From Candidatus Alcyoniella australis (GTDB taxonomy: Bacteria > Lernaellota > Lernaellaia > JAVCCG01 > Alcyoniellaceae), in assembly GCA_030765605.1 (NCBI GenBank), contig JAVCCG010000017.1, forward strand, positions 1 through 64,000: 64,000 nt of DNA, read 5' to 3'. Below, one piece after another: positions 46,649-58,558 of this stretch (position 1 is its first letter; each line of letters begins with the position of its first letter). A program made the position numbers and the translations under genes. The notes under the pieces are model-generated. The model searched no databases. It worked only from the letters and a program-made list of their open reading frames with translations, and was not told the origin of the DNA.

Positions 46649-46677
46649 TTGACTGCACGCTGCGAGGGGGTGATAAT
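46649..46677 (+). promoter_or_regulatory. Sigma70-type promoter
   Basis: TTGACT (46649-46654), 17 bp, GATAAT (46672-46677); it would give a leader of about 108 nt before ATG 46792. Confidence 0.5.
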
Positions 46678-46791
46678 TTAGTCGCCTGCCTGTGTGGTCG
46701 GACAGCGAGTAAGCGGTTGACCGGCCTTTCCTCCCTATGTTAGCGTGATTTAGGCGTAATACGATTACGCATTCGACGGAAGGGCAGAAAA

Positions 46792-47208
46792 ATGTATCGC
46801 AAACTCCTGTTGATATCGATCATGATGGCACTGCTGGCCGTGCCGATGAGCATCATCGCCGGACAGATTCCCTCTCCTGTGCCGCCCAAACCGCCTCCGA
46901 TCCAGAGCACCTACCCCTTCGGCCCCGAGGAGACGGTCTACGGCGTGACTGTGCAGGAGGGCTGGTTTAAGAAGATGCACATCCAGCACGATTGGCATTA
47001 CGCCTACTACATGAACTGCCACACCGTGTCCAAGCACTTCCTCAATCGCTATGGTAACGGCCAGATGGTGAAGATCGATGACGCGCTGGATGAAACCAAC
47101 TCGCTGGACATCATCAACATCTCGAGCCACTACGATTGGTCGCGCATCGCGCTGAGCGCGTTCACCGGCTCCAACTACTGTTCGGTAACGATTACCGAGC
47201 GACCCTAG
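46792..47208 (+). CDS. Small secreted protein of unknown function
   Basis: A 138-aa protein with a signal peptide (MYRKLLLISIMMALLAVPMS), a Pro-rich start to the mature part and two Cys (NCHTVS and SNYCS) that could form a disulphide. No family is known to me. It is alone, with its own promoter and a strong terminator. Confidence 0.65.
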   Translation: MYRKLLLISIMMALLAVPMSIIAGQIPSPVPPKPPPIQSTYPFGPEETVYGVTVQEGWFKKMHIQHDWHYAYYMNCHTVSKHFLNRYGNGQMVKIDDALDETNSLDIINISSHYDWSRIALSAFTGSNYCSVTITERP

Positions 47209-47231
47209 AACCGCAACGCAGCTGATACACG

Positions 47232-47264
47232 ACGGGGGACCCGCTTGGGTCCCCCGTTTTTTTT
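47232..47264 (+). terminator. Rho-independent terminator
   Basis: An 11-bp stem ACGGGGGACCC/GGGTCCCCCGT (47232-47257) with a GCTT loop, then eight T. Confidence 0.93.
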
Positions 47265-47285
47265 CATCGATGAAATATTGGTTGG

Positions 47286-47918
47286 CTAACAGCCGTCACC
47301 AAGCAGCATTCCCAGGTCGCCCCGGCCCTGGCGCACGACCTCCATCGGTCCGTTGACAAAGCTGATGATCGTGCTCGGCTGGGGTTCGACCAGGCCGACG
47401 TTGAGCATCAGGTCGATGGCGTTGCCGAACGCCTGCTCGATCTCGCCGACGCTGGCGAGCAGTCCGCCGTCAGGGTCGCGGGCCGAGGTAGAGAGGATCG
47501 GCTCGCCCAAAAACGCCAGCAGCCGCTGGCAGGTCGGCTCGTCGGGCACGCGGATACCGACCTCTTTGCGCTTGGTCAGCACCTTGCGCGGCGCGGGTTT
47601 TTTAGCCTCGAGGATGAAGGTGAACGGTCCGGGCAGCAGGCACTTGATCGCGCGGTAGGCCTCGTCGTGCAGGTTGGCGTACTCGGCGATCATCGGCAGG
47701 TTGGGCACCAAAATCGACAGCGGACGCGAGATGCTTTTACGTTTGATCTGGTAGAGCTTGTCGATGCCCTTGGAGTTGTCGATGCTCACCGACAGCGCGT
47801 AGGTGCTGTCCGTGGGATGGACCACGATCCCTCCGCGTCTTAGCACACCCACCGCCTCGCTCAGCGCGCGATGATCAGGGTGTTCGCGGTGGTAGGTTCG
47901 GGTCGTCACTTCGCTCAT
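47286..47918 (-). CDS. Sua5/YciO/YrdC-family protein (threonylcarbamoyl-AMP synthase-like)
   Basis: A 210-aa protein. YrdC-fold landmarks are GGIVVHPTDSTYALSV, KLYQIKRKSISRPLSILV and a PGPFTFILEAKK segment. These enzymes make threonylcarbamoyl-AMP for t6A37 in tRNA; the short single-domain form could also be YciO with a separate role. I chose ATG 47918 (AAGG upstream) over 48011. Confidence 0.82.
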   Translation of the reverse strand: MSEVTTRTYHREHPDHRALSEAVGVLRRGGIVVHPTDSTYALSVSIDNSKGIDKLYQIKRKSISRPLSILVPNLPMIAEYANLHDEAYRAIKCLLPGPFTFILEAKKPAPRKVLTKRKEVGIRVPDEPTCQRLLAFLGEPILSTSARDPDGGLLASVGEIEQAFGNAIDLMLNVGLVEPQPSTIISFVNGPMEVVRQGRGDLGMLLGDGC

Positions 47919-48004
47919 CGAGCAGCTACCTTTAAAAGGGTGAATAAACGTTGCGATTGTACCGCCGGTTTCAAAGCTGTCAAGGGAGCCGCAGTCCGCG
48001 TCGA

Positions 48005-48033
48005 TTGACAAGCCCGGGGGCGATGGCTATTTA
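48005..48033 (+). promoter_or_regulatory. Sigma70-type promoter of trxB
   Basis: TTGACA (48005-48010), 17 bp, TATTTA (48028-48033); ATG is at 48075. Confidence 0.6.
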
Positions 48034-48074
48034 AAAGAGCGTTCCACAACTTTCTATTCGATCGGGAGATACGG

Positions 48075-48995
48075 ATGGACTTGTATGACAGCGTAATAAT
48101 CGGTGCCGGCCCCGCCGGACTGACGGCTGCGATCTACGCCGGCCGCGGCGGAATTAACGGCGTGCTGCTCGAGCGAATGATTCCCGGCGGCCAGATCGCG
48201 GCCACCGAGTTGGTCGAGAACTACCCCGGATTTCCAGAGGGGATAATGGGCGCGGACCTCGCGGCCAAGATGCGCGAACAGGCGCTCAAATTTGGCGTGA
48301 ACATCGAGAGCATCGACGTCGAGGCCGTGCAGCGGGCCGACGACGGATTTGAGATCCACGGCTCGGGCAAGACCCTGCACGCACGTAGCGTGATTCTGGC
48401 GATGGGTACCCAGCCGCGGATGCTGGGCATCAGCGGCGAGGCCGAGTTCTTCGGCCGCGGCGTCTCGACCTGCGCCACATGCGACGGCCCGCTCTACCGC
48501 GGCAAGCAGGTGGCCGTGATCGGCGGCGGCGACTCGGCGATCCAAGAGGCGCTGTTTCTGACCAAATTCTGCTCGCGGGTGCACGTGATCCATCGCCGCG
48601 ACGCCCTGCGCGCAGTGCCGGCTCTGGGCGAGCGCGCCAAAGCATCGGAGAAGATCGAGATCCACTGGGACAGCGTGCCGCTGGCCGTGCTCGGCGACAA
48701 CAGCGGAGTCAGCGGACTGCGCCTGCGCAACGTCAAGACCGACGAGCAGTCCGAGCTGGAGCTGCCCGGCGTGTTCATGTTCATCGGTTTGCTGCCTAAC
48801 ATCGCCTGCGCCCAGCCGCTGGGGCTCAAGCTGGACGAGGGGCGCTTCATTCTTACCGACCAGCAGCTCGCCACGTCGATCCCCGGCGTATTCGCTGCGG
48901 GCGACATTCGTTCCAAGACCCAACGTCAGCTGGTGACCGCAGTGGGCGACGGTGCCCAGGCGGTGTTTAGCGTCGAGAGGTATCTCGAACCGTGA
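48075..48995 (+). CDS. trxB: Thioredoxin reductase
   Basis: A 306-aa FAD/NADPH flavoprotein. It has GAGPAGLTAA for FAD, the redox pair CATC (Cys133 and Cys136), GGGDSAIQEA for NADPH and a C-terminal GVFAAGD. It reduces thioredoxin and, indirectly, peroxiredoxins such as the selenoprotein of this window. It is transcribed from its own promoter and overlaps the following SDR gene. Confidence 0.95.
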   Translation: MDLYDSVIIGAGPAGLTAAIYAGRGGINGVLLERMIPGGQIAATELVENYPGFPEGIMGADLAAKMREQALKFGVNIESIDVEAVQRADDGFEIHGSGKTLHARSVILAMGTQPRMLGISGEAEFFGRGVSTCATCDGPLYRGKQVAVIGGGDSAIQEALFLTKFCSRVHVIHRRDALRAVPALGERAKASEKIEIHWDSVPLAVLGDNSGVSGLRLRNVKTDEQSELELPGVFMFIGLLPNIACAQPLGLKLDEGRFILTDQQLATSIPGVFAAGDIRSKTQRQLVTAVGDGAQAVFSVERYLEP

Positions 48996-49753
48996 GCATC
49001 GAGGTCGACCTTTCCGGACAGGTCGCGCTGGTCAGCGGCGCTGGACGCGGCATCGGCGCTGCCATCGCCCTGAGCCTGGCGCGCTGCGGCGCCGACGTGG
49101 CGCTGGGCGCGCGTAGCGCGGCGCAGCTCGAGGCCGTGGCCACGCAGATCGAGGCGCTCGGACAGCGGGCGCTGGTAGTGCAGGCCGACCTGCGCGAGCC
49201 CGAGGCCGCCGAATCCATGGTGCAGCGCACCCAGGCGGGTCTGGGCGGTCCGCAGATCCTGGTGCACGCCGCGGGCGTCGAACGCCACAAGGCCACGCTC
49301 GAGACCTCGGACGAGGACTACGCCGCGGTGCTCGACACCAACCTGGGGTCGTGCTTCCGGCTTTGCCGCGCCGCGGGTCGGACGATGATCGAGGACAGCG
49401 GCGGCAGCATCCTGCTGATCGCCTCGGTGGGCGCGTTCGTGGCCATGCCGCGCAACGCCCCGTACCACGCGAGCAAGGCCGGGATGGTGATGCTCGCTAA
49501 GTCCCTGGCCGTGGAGTGGGCGCGCCACGGAATCAGGGTCAACGCCCTGTGCCCAGGCTACGTGCAGACCGCGATGCTCGACTCGCTGCTGGGCGACGAG
49601 CAGCGCAAGGAGCGCTTTCGCAAGATGATTCCCCTGCGACGCTTTGCCGATCCCGATGAGATCGGCCGACTGGCGGCCGTGCTCGTCTCTCCGCTGAGCT
49701 CGTACATAACCGGCACCGCGATCGTGGCCGACGGTGGAATCAGCGCAAGCTAG
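48992..49753 (+). CDS. Short-chain dehydrogenase/reductase (FabG-like)
   Basis: A 253-aa SDR. It has VSGAGRGIGAAIA for cofactor, the active-site YHASKAG and the Ser of LLIASVGA, and the C-terminal GTAIVADGG typical of the classical subfamily. The substrate is unknown; 3-oxoacyl-ACP reduction is one option. It starts at GTG 48992, overlapping trxB by 4 bp. Confidence 0.87.
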   Translation: MSIEVDLSGQVALVSGAGRGIGAAIALSLARCGADVALGARSAAQLEAVATQIEALGQRALVVQADLREPEAAESMVQRTQAGLGGPQILVHAAGVERHKATLETSDEDYAAVLDTNLGSCFRLCRAAGRTMIEDSGGSILLIASVGAFVAMPRNAPYHASKAGMVMLAKSLAVEWARHGIRVNALCPGYVQTAMLDSLLGDEQRKERFRKMIPLRRFADPDEIGRLAAVLVSPLSSYITGTAIVADGGISAS

Positions 49754-49759
49754 CCCGGC

Positions 49760-49821
49760 TTTGAGCCGGCACAAATCTCGCGTATTACGCTGGTCGTTGA
49801 CCAACGATCCACTCCGCGACG
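49760..49821 (+). repeat. Dispersed intergenic repeat, copy C
   Basis: A 62-bp copy of the family found at 56846-57225. It shares TTTGAG, CAAA, CGCG, TACGCTGGTC and TCCGCGACG landmarks and starts 6 bp after the SDR stop codon. Confidence 0.6.
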
Positions 49822-49874
49822 CGGAAAATATCGTGGAGCAACGTGCTTAGTCCGCTCGCGTGTTTTACCGCACT

Positions 49875-50414
49875 TCAATGGTGCTGGTTCGCCCAGATGC
49901 CGATTTCCCTATCGCGGGCCTGCTGCTCGACCTCGAGATAGTGCTGCTTGAGCTGCTGGTCGTAGTCAAAGTGACGGATGACCTCGGCCAGTCCCTGCTC
50001 GATCATCAGTTCGGAAAAGTCACTGCCGTCGGGCAGCTCCACATGGGCCAGCAGTCGGCCGTATTTATCGCGGTGGCTGCGCTGCTCGTTGGCCCGATCC
50101 AGACGCAGCAGCACGCGCCTGCTTGAAAGCAGAGTGCGGGCCTGCTGCTTGGCCTTCTGGGCATAGGGCTGGTCCGGACTCCCGGCGCGGGCCAATTCCG
50201 GAGTGTCGATTCCGATTACGCGTACGCGCTCGATCCGTCCGTGTTCGTCAATGCGAGCGTTGAATGTATCGCCGTCTATCACGGTTACGACCTTAGCGCT
50301 AAGCTCGTTTTTCCCTGCTGCGGCGTTGTCCTGTGCAGCGCGATGCAGGCCGACGCTGACCAGCACGGCGGCAATTATCAGCAGCGGTAGAATCCAGCGG
50401 ATTTGTTTTCTCAT
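49875..50414 (-). CDS. Membrane-anchored or secreted staphylococcal-nuclease-like protein
   Basis: A 179-aa protein with an N-terminal signal or anchor (MRKQIRWILPLLIIAAV). The nuclease core is VVTVIDGDTFNARID, RVRVIGIDTPE and RDKYGRLLAHVELPDG, carrying the catalytic Arg, Asp and Glu. It is a Ca-dependent DNA/RNA nuclease outside the cytoplasm. GGGAG precedes ATG 50414. Confidence 0.9.
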   Translation of the reverse strand: MRKQIRWILPLLIIAAVLVSVGLHRAAQDNAAAGKNELSAKVVTVIDGDTFNARIDEHGRIERVRVIGIDTPELARAGSPDQPYAQKAKQQARTLLSSRRVLLRLDRANEQRSHRDKYGRLLAHVELPDGSDFSELMIEQGLAEVIRHFDYDQQLKQHYLEVEQQARDREIGIWANQHH

Positions 50415-50653
50415 CGAAATACTCCCACGGTCGATCAACTAAAAAAGTATATCGCGGATCAGGTGCGAGACTTAGTTGTCTGGACAGGCATGCTTTGTCT
50501 AGCCTTCATCAAGAATGCGGACGAAGACACTGTTGGTGAAGAATTCGGGATAGCCTGCGGCACGACTTTGCAGTAAGATTTGACCTCAGGTTGCGCGCGA
50601 AAACCGTGCGGAGTAACCTTTGAGTCCCGCAGCCACTCAGGCGTTGAGCAACA
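50415..50653. other. Divergent intergenic region, no gene seen
   Basis: This 239-bp gap separates the nuclease and korA starts. It is lower in GC, with scattered partial dyads (TGTC-TG-GACA near 50480), and holds no promoter I can defend. Confidence 0.5.
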
Positions 50654-51807
50654 ATGTCTATCAGAGCCACCAAGCAGATTGAAAACAGCCCGTTACCCGG
50701 GGGACCGGCGTTCATTCAGGGTAACGAGGCCATCGCAGATGCCGCGGTAATCGCCGGTTGCCGCTTTTTCGCCGGCTACCCGATCACTCCATCGAGCGAG
50801 ATCATGCGCCGCATGATCGAGCGCTTCCACACTCTGGACGGCCGCTTCGTGCAGATGGAGGACGAGTTGGGCTCGATCGCCGCGGTGATCGGCGCGGCCT
50901 GGACCGGCGCCAAGGCGATGACCGCCACCTCGGGCCCCGGCCTGAGCCTGATGATCGAGAACCTGGGTTACGCCACGATGACCGAAACCCCGCTGCTGCT
51001 GGTCAACGTCCAGCGCGTGGGGCCGTCCACAGGCCAGGCCACACGTCCGGCGCAGGGTGATGTGATGCAGGCGCGCTGGGGTGGGCACGGCGGTTTCCCC
51101 TGCATCGCGCTGGCTCCCTCATCGGTGCAGGAACTGATCGACTTCACCATCCGCGCCTTCAACCTGGCCGAGGCGTTTCGCACGCCGGTGCTGCTGATGG
51201 CCGACGAGATCGTCGGGCATCTGCGCGAGAACTGCGTGTTCCCCGAACAGGTCGAGATCTGGCAGCGCTATTACGCGCCGGGCGAGCCGCCGTTCGACAC
51301 CGACCACCCGAGCCTGGTGCCATCGATGCCCAAGTTCGGCGATGGCGAGGATCTGCTGATTACCGGCTCGACCCACGATGCCCGCGGCCTGCGCATGGCA
51401 TCCAGCGCCGAGGTCCAAGCGCGCGTAAGCTGGCGGCTGCACGAGAAGTTCGAACGCGGTCGCGACGAGATCGTACGCACACAGCACTTCGGCGAAGCGC
51501 AGCCCAAGCTGCTGCTGGTCTCGTACGGCGGCTCGGCGCGCGCTGCAAGGCAGGCGCTGACCCGGCTGCTCGACCAGGGACGCGACGCGGGCCTGCTCAA
51601 ACTCGACACGCTCTGGCCGTTTCCCGAGCAGCAGCTGCAAGCCGCGGCGGCCAAGGCCGATCAGGTACTGGTGGTTGAGGCCAACTGCGGACAGATCGTA
51701 CTCGAGGTCGAGCGGCTGCTGCGCAACGGCCCGCGTGTGACCGCGCACCTGCGGCACGATGGCGAGGCGATAACTCCCAGCGAGGTGCTCGCCGCGGCGG
51801 AGGCGCT

Positions 51808-51811
<4 letters not shown>
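50654..51811 (+). CDS. korA: 2-oxoacid:acceptor oxidoreductase, alpha subunit
   Basis: A 385-aa subunit of the KorA type: FIQGNEAIADAAVIAGCRFFAGYPITPSSEI, the ATSGPGLSLMIENLGYA and RPAQGDVMQARWG motifs. With KorB it oxidises a 2-oxoacid and CoA to acyl-CoA, CO2 and reduced ferredoxin. The gamma and delta (ferredoxin) subunits are not visible here. It starts the korA-korB-tpl operon; ATG 50654 has only a weak ribosome site. Confidence 0.9.
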
Positions 51812-53996
<2,185 letters not shown>

Positions 53997-54025
53997 CGAG
54001 CCCAAACATTTCAGGCTGATCCGCG

Positions 54026-54054
54026 GGGCCGGGCGTTCGTCCGGCCCTGTTTGT
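54026..54054 (+). terminator. Likely terminator after tpl
   Basis: GGGCCGG (54026-54032) pairs with CCGGCCC (54041-54047) and is followed by TGTTTGT. Confidence 0.5.
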
Positions 54055-54126
54055 ATTCGGCCACAGGCTGCGCAGCCGCGCTGGTGTATAATCGGGGCGC
54101 ATGACGAACCGCGAGAGGTTGGATTG

Positions 54127-55131
54127 ATGCGTCTACGATGCCTGCTGTTGCTGCTGCTCGTACCGGCTCTGGTACTCCTCGCGTCTTTTGCCTGCGAAGA
54201 CGGCGGAGGCGACGATGAGGACGACAGCGACGATGACGATGATTCCGGCGACGACGACTCGGGCGGCGACGGTGAGCCGCCGACGATGCGTACGGTGACC
54301 GAGCTTGGAAATACCGACGACCAGACCGGCCCCTATCCGGTGGAAGCGCGGATCACGGACAACGTCAGAGTCGCGGGCGTGCGGCTTTATTACGATCTGG
54401 GCCAGGGCTTCCAGGATTTCTGGATGACCAAATTCGGCGCCGACGGCTATCGCGGACAGATCCCGGGCCAGGAAGCGGGGTCCACGATCCGCTACTTTGT
54501 CAAAGCCTGGGACGATGCGCTCAACGAATCGTACTGGCCCGCTGGCGGCCAGGACGCGCCCCAGGTGTTCCACGTGCGCGGCACCGTGGCCTTGGCTTAT
54601 GATGACGACCTGCTGCCCGATTCGTATTACGGCGTGCAGCGCGCCGGCGACTGCCTGGTGGTGCGTTTCACCCCGCCGAGCTACCCGGCGCAGTTCCTGA
54701 CCTTCAGCCATTACATCTGGGATTACCAGATGCCTCCCGATGATCGCTACCGGCCCATCGTGCTGTTCGACCCCAGCGCCTCGGGCATTCCGCCGATGCC
54801 CAACGTGCCCAACGTGCCCAACGACGGTATTTGGCGCGGCGAGATTGTGGAAGAGGGCACCATTGAGCGCCGTACTTGGTACAACTTCGAGTTCGACGGC
54901 GAGCCCGAGCTGGAGCAGGCGCTGGAGTCGGGCGACGCCTACATCGGCGTGGAGTTCGTCGAGGTGGCGAACGACGAAGAGGATATCCTCACCTTCGGTC
55001 TGGACACCACCGATCCGACCCATGCACGCACCTGGTACTTCGACCAGAGTCGGCTGACCTGGATCAACATCGACGAACATCTGCACGTCAAGGGCAACCT
55101 GATGTTCCGCAGCAGCGTCCAGTTGCAATAG
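54127..55131 (+). CDS. Asp-rich lipoprotein of unknown function
   Basis: A 334-aa lipoprotein: lipobox SFAC (Cys23), then Asp/Gly/Ser repeats (about 27-50) and a beta-rich domain. The first 100 residues of the mature part (VRLYYDLGQGFQDFWM ... IRYFVKAWDD) look Ig/FN3-like; the rest is unfamiliar. ATG 54127 is preferred over TTG 54124. It belongs to the Asp-linker lipoprotein set of this window. Confidence 0.7.
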   Translation: MRLRCLLLLLLVPALVLLASFACEDGGGDDEDDSDDDDDSGDDDSGGDGEPPTMRTVTELGNTDDQTGPYPVEARITDNVRVAGVRLYYDLGQGFQDFWMTKFGADGYRGQIPGQEAGSTIRYFVKAWDDALNESYWPAGGQDAPQVFHVRGTVALAYDDDLLPDSYYGVQRAGDCLVVRFTPPSYPAQFLTFSHYIWDYQMPPDDRYRPIVLFDPSASGIPPMPNVPNVPNDGIWRGEIVEEGTIERRTWYNFEFDGEPELEQALESGDAYIGVEFVEVANDEEDILTFGLDTTDPTHARTWYFDQSRLTWINIDEHLHVKGNLMFRSSVQLQ

Positions 55132-55148
55132 CCGAGGCTGGCCGCCTG

Positions 55149-56840
55149 ATGTGTAAACCCACTGCCGTGGACCCAGTTCTTCGGCTGCCGCTGATCGTTC
55201 TTCTGCTGTTGTGCCTGTTTATTGCGGCTTGCGGCGACCGGCAACAACCTCCAGCTCAACGCAGTCACGAGGCGCCCGATGTGAGCTTCGGTGCAAACCG
55301 CGCAGCCGCGGTCTCGGCCACGGACTGGCCGCGGGCGTTGGTCGCGCCCGAGGTGCGTGAGCTGCCGCAATTGCGTCCCGGCCAGGCGATTGCGGGCAAG
55401 CCCGGCGGTCCATTGGTGGTGCTGGGGATCGACGGCGCGGACTGGCAGGTGCTTGGGCCGCTACTGGCGCGCGGCGAGCTGCCCAATCTGGCGCGTATTT
55501 TGGCCTGCGGAGCGTACGGGTTTTTGGAAACCGACGTGGGCTACTCGCCGATCTCCTGGTCGACCATCGCCTGCGGCGCATCGCGTGACCGCCACGGCGT
55601 GGGCTATCAGACGGCCCTGGACCCGCAGCTCAGCTCGCGGCTCAAGGTGCCGCCGCTGTGGGAGATCGCCCTGGACCGCGGGCGCTCGGTGGGCGTGGTG
55701 CAGGCCTACTTCGGCATGGGATTGCCCGACAAGCGCGGCAGCTATTGGGGCATGCTCAAGTGGCCGCAGAACGAGATCGAGCTTTACAACGCACAGCTCC
55801 CCGAGGGCCTGTCAGCCGCGATGCCCCAAGGATTCGCCGAACTCAACCGCAGCGACGTCAAGGCCTATTTGGCCACCGAGCGGCTGCCCGATTTGTTCTT
55901 CACGATCATCGACAGTCTCGACGTAGCCTGCCATTACAACCTGCACGGGTTCGTTGCCGCGCGTCCCGGGGCCGCGCCGTCCGAGCCATCCGCCGCAATG
56001 CTGCGGGCGATGGCGCAGCGCATAGAACAGACCGCCGTCGGTATCGATGCCGTGCTGGGCTACGTCTGGGATCGTCTGCCAGAGCAGGCGACCCTGGTGC
56101 TGGTCAGCGACCACGGACAGGGGATTCTCGACCTGCGCTACGAGCTGCGGCCGGGATGGGCCATGTTGCAGGCCCTGGGTTGCGAATCCATCGAGCCCGG
56201 TCAACAGGCCTGCCGCATCGAGGCCGGGACGCTCGATGTGCGGTATGAGCGCAAAACCTTGCGGCGTCCCTGGATCGAGCTGCGCGGTGTCGAGCTGCCG
56301 CTGGAAGTCGAGTACGGCTCGATCGAGATCAGGCCCGGCAACGTCGATGCGGCGCAGTACGCAGCTTGGGCCGACGCCTTGGAGCAGAGTCTGCCGCGCC
56401 AGGGGCCCGAGGCGTTGTACTCAAAAGTGCAGCGTGATGGTGAGCGGATCGTACTGCAGCCGCTCGATCCGTGGCGCGCGGTGCTCGAGGCAAAGCCCCA
56501 TGAGCAGATGGCGCAGTGGGAGCGCTACCCGCGTTTTCTTGCCAATCACGGCGAGGCAAACCCGGGGATAGTGGTTTTTGCCGGGCCGGGGATCATGCCC
56601 GGCCGCACGATCGAGGGTGCACGCCTCGAGGATGTCGCGCCCACCGCGCTCTATGCCATGGGCCTGGCTCCGGCCGACACCATGACCGGCCGCGTGCTCA
56701 GCCAGGCGTTCAGCGAGCAGCGGCTGGCCGCTTACCCGCCCAAACCGCCGCGCAGCTATGCGCGCGTGGAGTGCCAGGCGCCGCCGGGCGCGGACGCGCA
56801 GACCCTGGAGCGCCTCAGGTCGCTGGGCTACCTGCACTAG
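55149..56840 (+). CDS. Lipoprotein of the alkaline-phosphatase/nucleotide-pyrophosphatase superfamily
   Basis: A 563-aa lipoprotein (lipobox IAAC, Cys28). The metal-binding start VVLGIDGADWQVL, the likely Ser/Thr nucleophile in YSPISWSTIACG and the LVSDHGQGI metal motif identify the type I phosphodiesterase fold. A C-terminal RLRSLGYL is typical of the family. It should hydrolyse phosphodiesters or phosphoglycerol-type substrates in the envelope. ATG 55149 starts 17 bp after the previous stop. Confidence 0.8.
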   Translation: MCKPTAVDPVLRLPLIVLLLLCLFIAACGDRQQPPAQRSHEAPDVSFGANRAAAVSATDWPRALVAPEVRELPQLRPGQAIAGKPGGPLVVLGIDGADWQVLGPLLARGELPNLARILACGAYGFLETDVGYSPISWSTIACGASRDRHGVGYQTALDPQLSSRLKVPPLWEIALDRGRSVGVVQAYFGMGLPDKRGSYWGMLKWPQNEIELYNAQLPEGLSAAMPQGFAELNRSDVKAYLATERLPDLFFTIIDSLDVACHYNLHGFVAARPGAAPSEPSAAMLRAMAQRIEQTAVGIDAVLGYVWDRLPEQATLVLVSDHGQGILDLRYELRPGWAMLQALGCESIEPGQQACRIEAGTLDVRYERKTLRRPWIELRGVELPLEVEYGSIEIRPGNVDAAQYAAWADALEQSLPRQGPEALYSKVQRDGERIVLQPLDPWRAVLEAKPHEQMAQWERYPRFLANHGEANPGIVVFAGPGIMPGRTIEGARLEDVAPTALYAMGLAPADTMTGRVLSQAFSEQRLAAYPPKPPRSYARVECQAPPGADAQTLERLRSLGYLH

Positions 56841-56845
56841 GCGGC

Positions 56846-57225
56846 TTGGCGCCGCGGCCAAACACGCGCAGTACGCTGGTCCTATTACAATGGGCCTCCC
56901 CGCGACGAAAGATTTTGGGGGTAGGCAAAGGTCGATAAATCGATCTTTGTGTGTAGGCTCGCCTGGGGGCACCTTTGAGGTGCCCGCAAAACTCGCGAGC
57001 GGACCAGGGTCGTAGTGCAACGACCTTCTCCGCGACGGCAGCTTTGAGGTGCGGCCAAACACGCGCAGTACGCTGGTCCTATTACAATGGGCCTCCCCGC
57101 GACGAAAGATTTTGGGGGTAGGCAAAGGTCGACAAATCGATCTTTGTGTGTAGGCTCGCCGGGGGGCACCTTGTGAGGTGCCCGCAAAACTTGCGCAGCA
57201 CGACCCAACGCTCCGCCCCGCGTCG
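56846..57225 (+). repeat. Tandem copies of a dispersed intergenic repeat with two conserved hairpins
   Basis: A 145-bp block at 56854-56998 recurs at 57051-57196 with only a few changes. Within and between the blocks, a 62-bp core (TTTGAG, CAAA, CGCG, GGTC, CCGCGACG) appears at 56846-56907, 56974-57037, 57043-57104 and, degenerate, 57171-57225. Each block holds hairpin 1 (AAAGGTCGAT/ATCGATCTTT) and hairpin 2 (GGGCACCT/AGGTGCCC); in hairpin 2 only the loop differs. No supported gene lies here. The function is unknown. Confidence 0.85.
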
Positions 57226-57305
57226 CGGCATGGGTCGACGCTAGACGACCAGGGAAATCTGCGAGCCATGCCCCGGCTCGAAGCCGCCCCCGCGAGCGTT
57301 TGCTC

Positions 57306-57327
57306 AAATATTGTAATTACAATATTT
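57306..57327. promoter_or_regulatory. Perfect 22-bp palindrome
   Basis: AAATATTGTAA (57306-57316) is followed directly by its exact reverse complement TTACAATATTT (57317-57327). It sits 46 bp upstream of a promoter -35 and is very AT-rich in GC-rich surroundings. It is a likely operator. Confidence 0.55.
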
Positions 57328-57373
57328 ATCCCCCTTGTTCCTCGGCATATCAGGATAAAGCTGCGGATCAGCG

Positions 57374-57402
57374 TTGACAGCGCCGGGCATGCTGATTACA
57401 AT
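57374..57402 (+). promoter_or_regulatory. Sigma70-type promoter
   Basis: TTGACA (57374-57379), 17 bp, TACAAT (57397-57402); it drives the gene at 57453. Confidence 0.75.
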
Positions 57403-57452
57403 CTGCGCCCGGTCCTAGGGGCCGGTAAAGCTCTGAACCCACGGAGGCGCTT

Positions 57453-57761
57453 GTGCAAAAAGATCAGCTGCTCAAATTGACCGTTCCCAAACTGCGCGAA
57501 GAGGCGCTGAAAGTCGAGACCATCTCCGGTGTCACCGGGATGAGCAAGACCGAGCTGATCCACGAGCTCGCCGCGCACTTCGGCATCGTGATTGATGTCG
57601 AAAAAAAGAAACGCGTCGACACCTCGGTGTTGAAGAAGCAGCAGAAGGCGCTACGCGAGGAGAAGGAAAAGATCCGCCCCGAGGCCGACCGCAAGCAGCT
57701 CAACATTTTGCGCAAGAAGATCAAGAAGACCAAACGCCAGACCCGCAAGGCCGTGATCTAG
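57453..57761 (+). CDS. Small basic protein with Rho-N/SAP-like domain
   Basis: A 102-aa protein. The first 45 residues (LLKLTVPKLREEALK ... MSKTELIHELAAHFGI) match the Rho N-terminal helix-extended-loop-helix fold, which binds nucleic acid. The Lys-rich tail (RKKIKKTKRQTRKAV) supports nucleic acid binding. GTG 57453 with ACGGAGG is the start. It has its own promoter and a strong terminator. Confidence 0.72.
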   Translation: MQKDQLLKLTVPKLREEALKVETISGVTGMSKTELIHELAAHFGIVIDVEKKKRVDTSVLKKQQKALREEKEKIRPEADRKQLNILRKKIKKTKRQTRKAVI

Positions 57762-57786
57762 CCCGGACTTATTCATGCTGTAAAAT

Positions 57787-57818
57787 AAAAGCCCCCGCCG
57801 ATCGGCGGGGGCTTTTTT
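57787..57818. terminator. Bidirectional terminator
   Basis: GCCCCCGCC (57791-57799) and GGCGGGGGC (57804-57812) around GATC, with an A run on the left and TTTTTT on the right. It serves the converging 57453 and 57840 genes. Confidence 0.93.
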
Positions 57819-57839
57819 ATTGCGGTCTCGGATGATCGA

Positions 57840-58484
<645 letters not shown>

Positions 58485-58558
58485 GGTCACTCCTTATCGA
58501 GCCTGGAAACATTTGTATTGTGCACACATTGTAGCCGCGTCGCGGCTGGGGACAAGGT

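Noticed and set aside
56421-57307. Minus-strand frames with repeated GEPTHKDRF and FVAGRPIVIGPA peptides
   Set aside because: They are translations of the intergenic repeat; both copies are truncated at different points and start inside the phosphatase gene.
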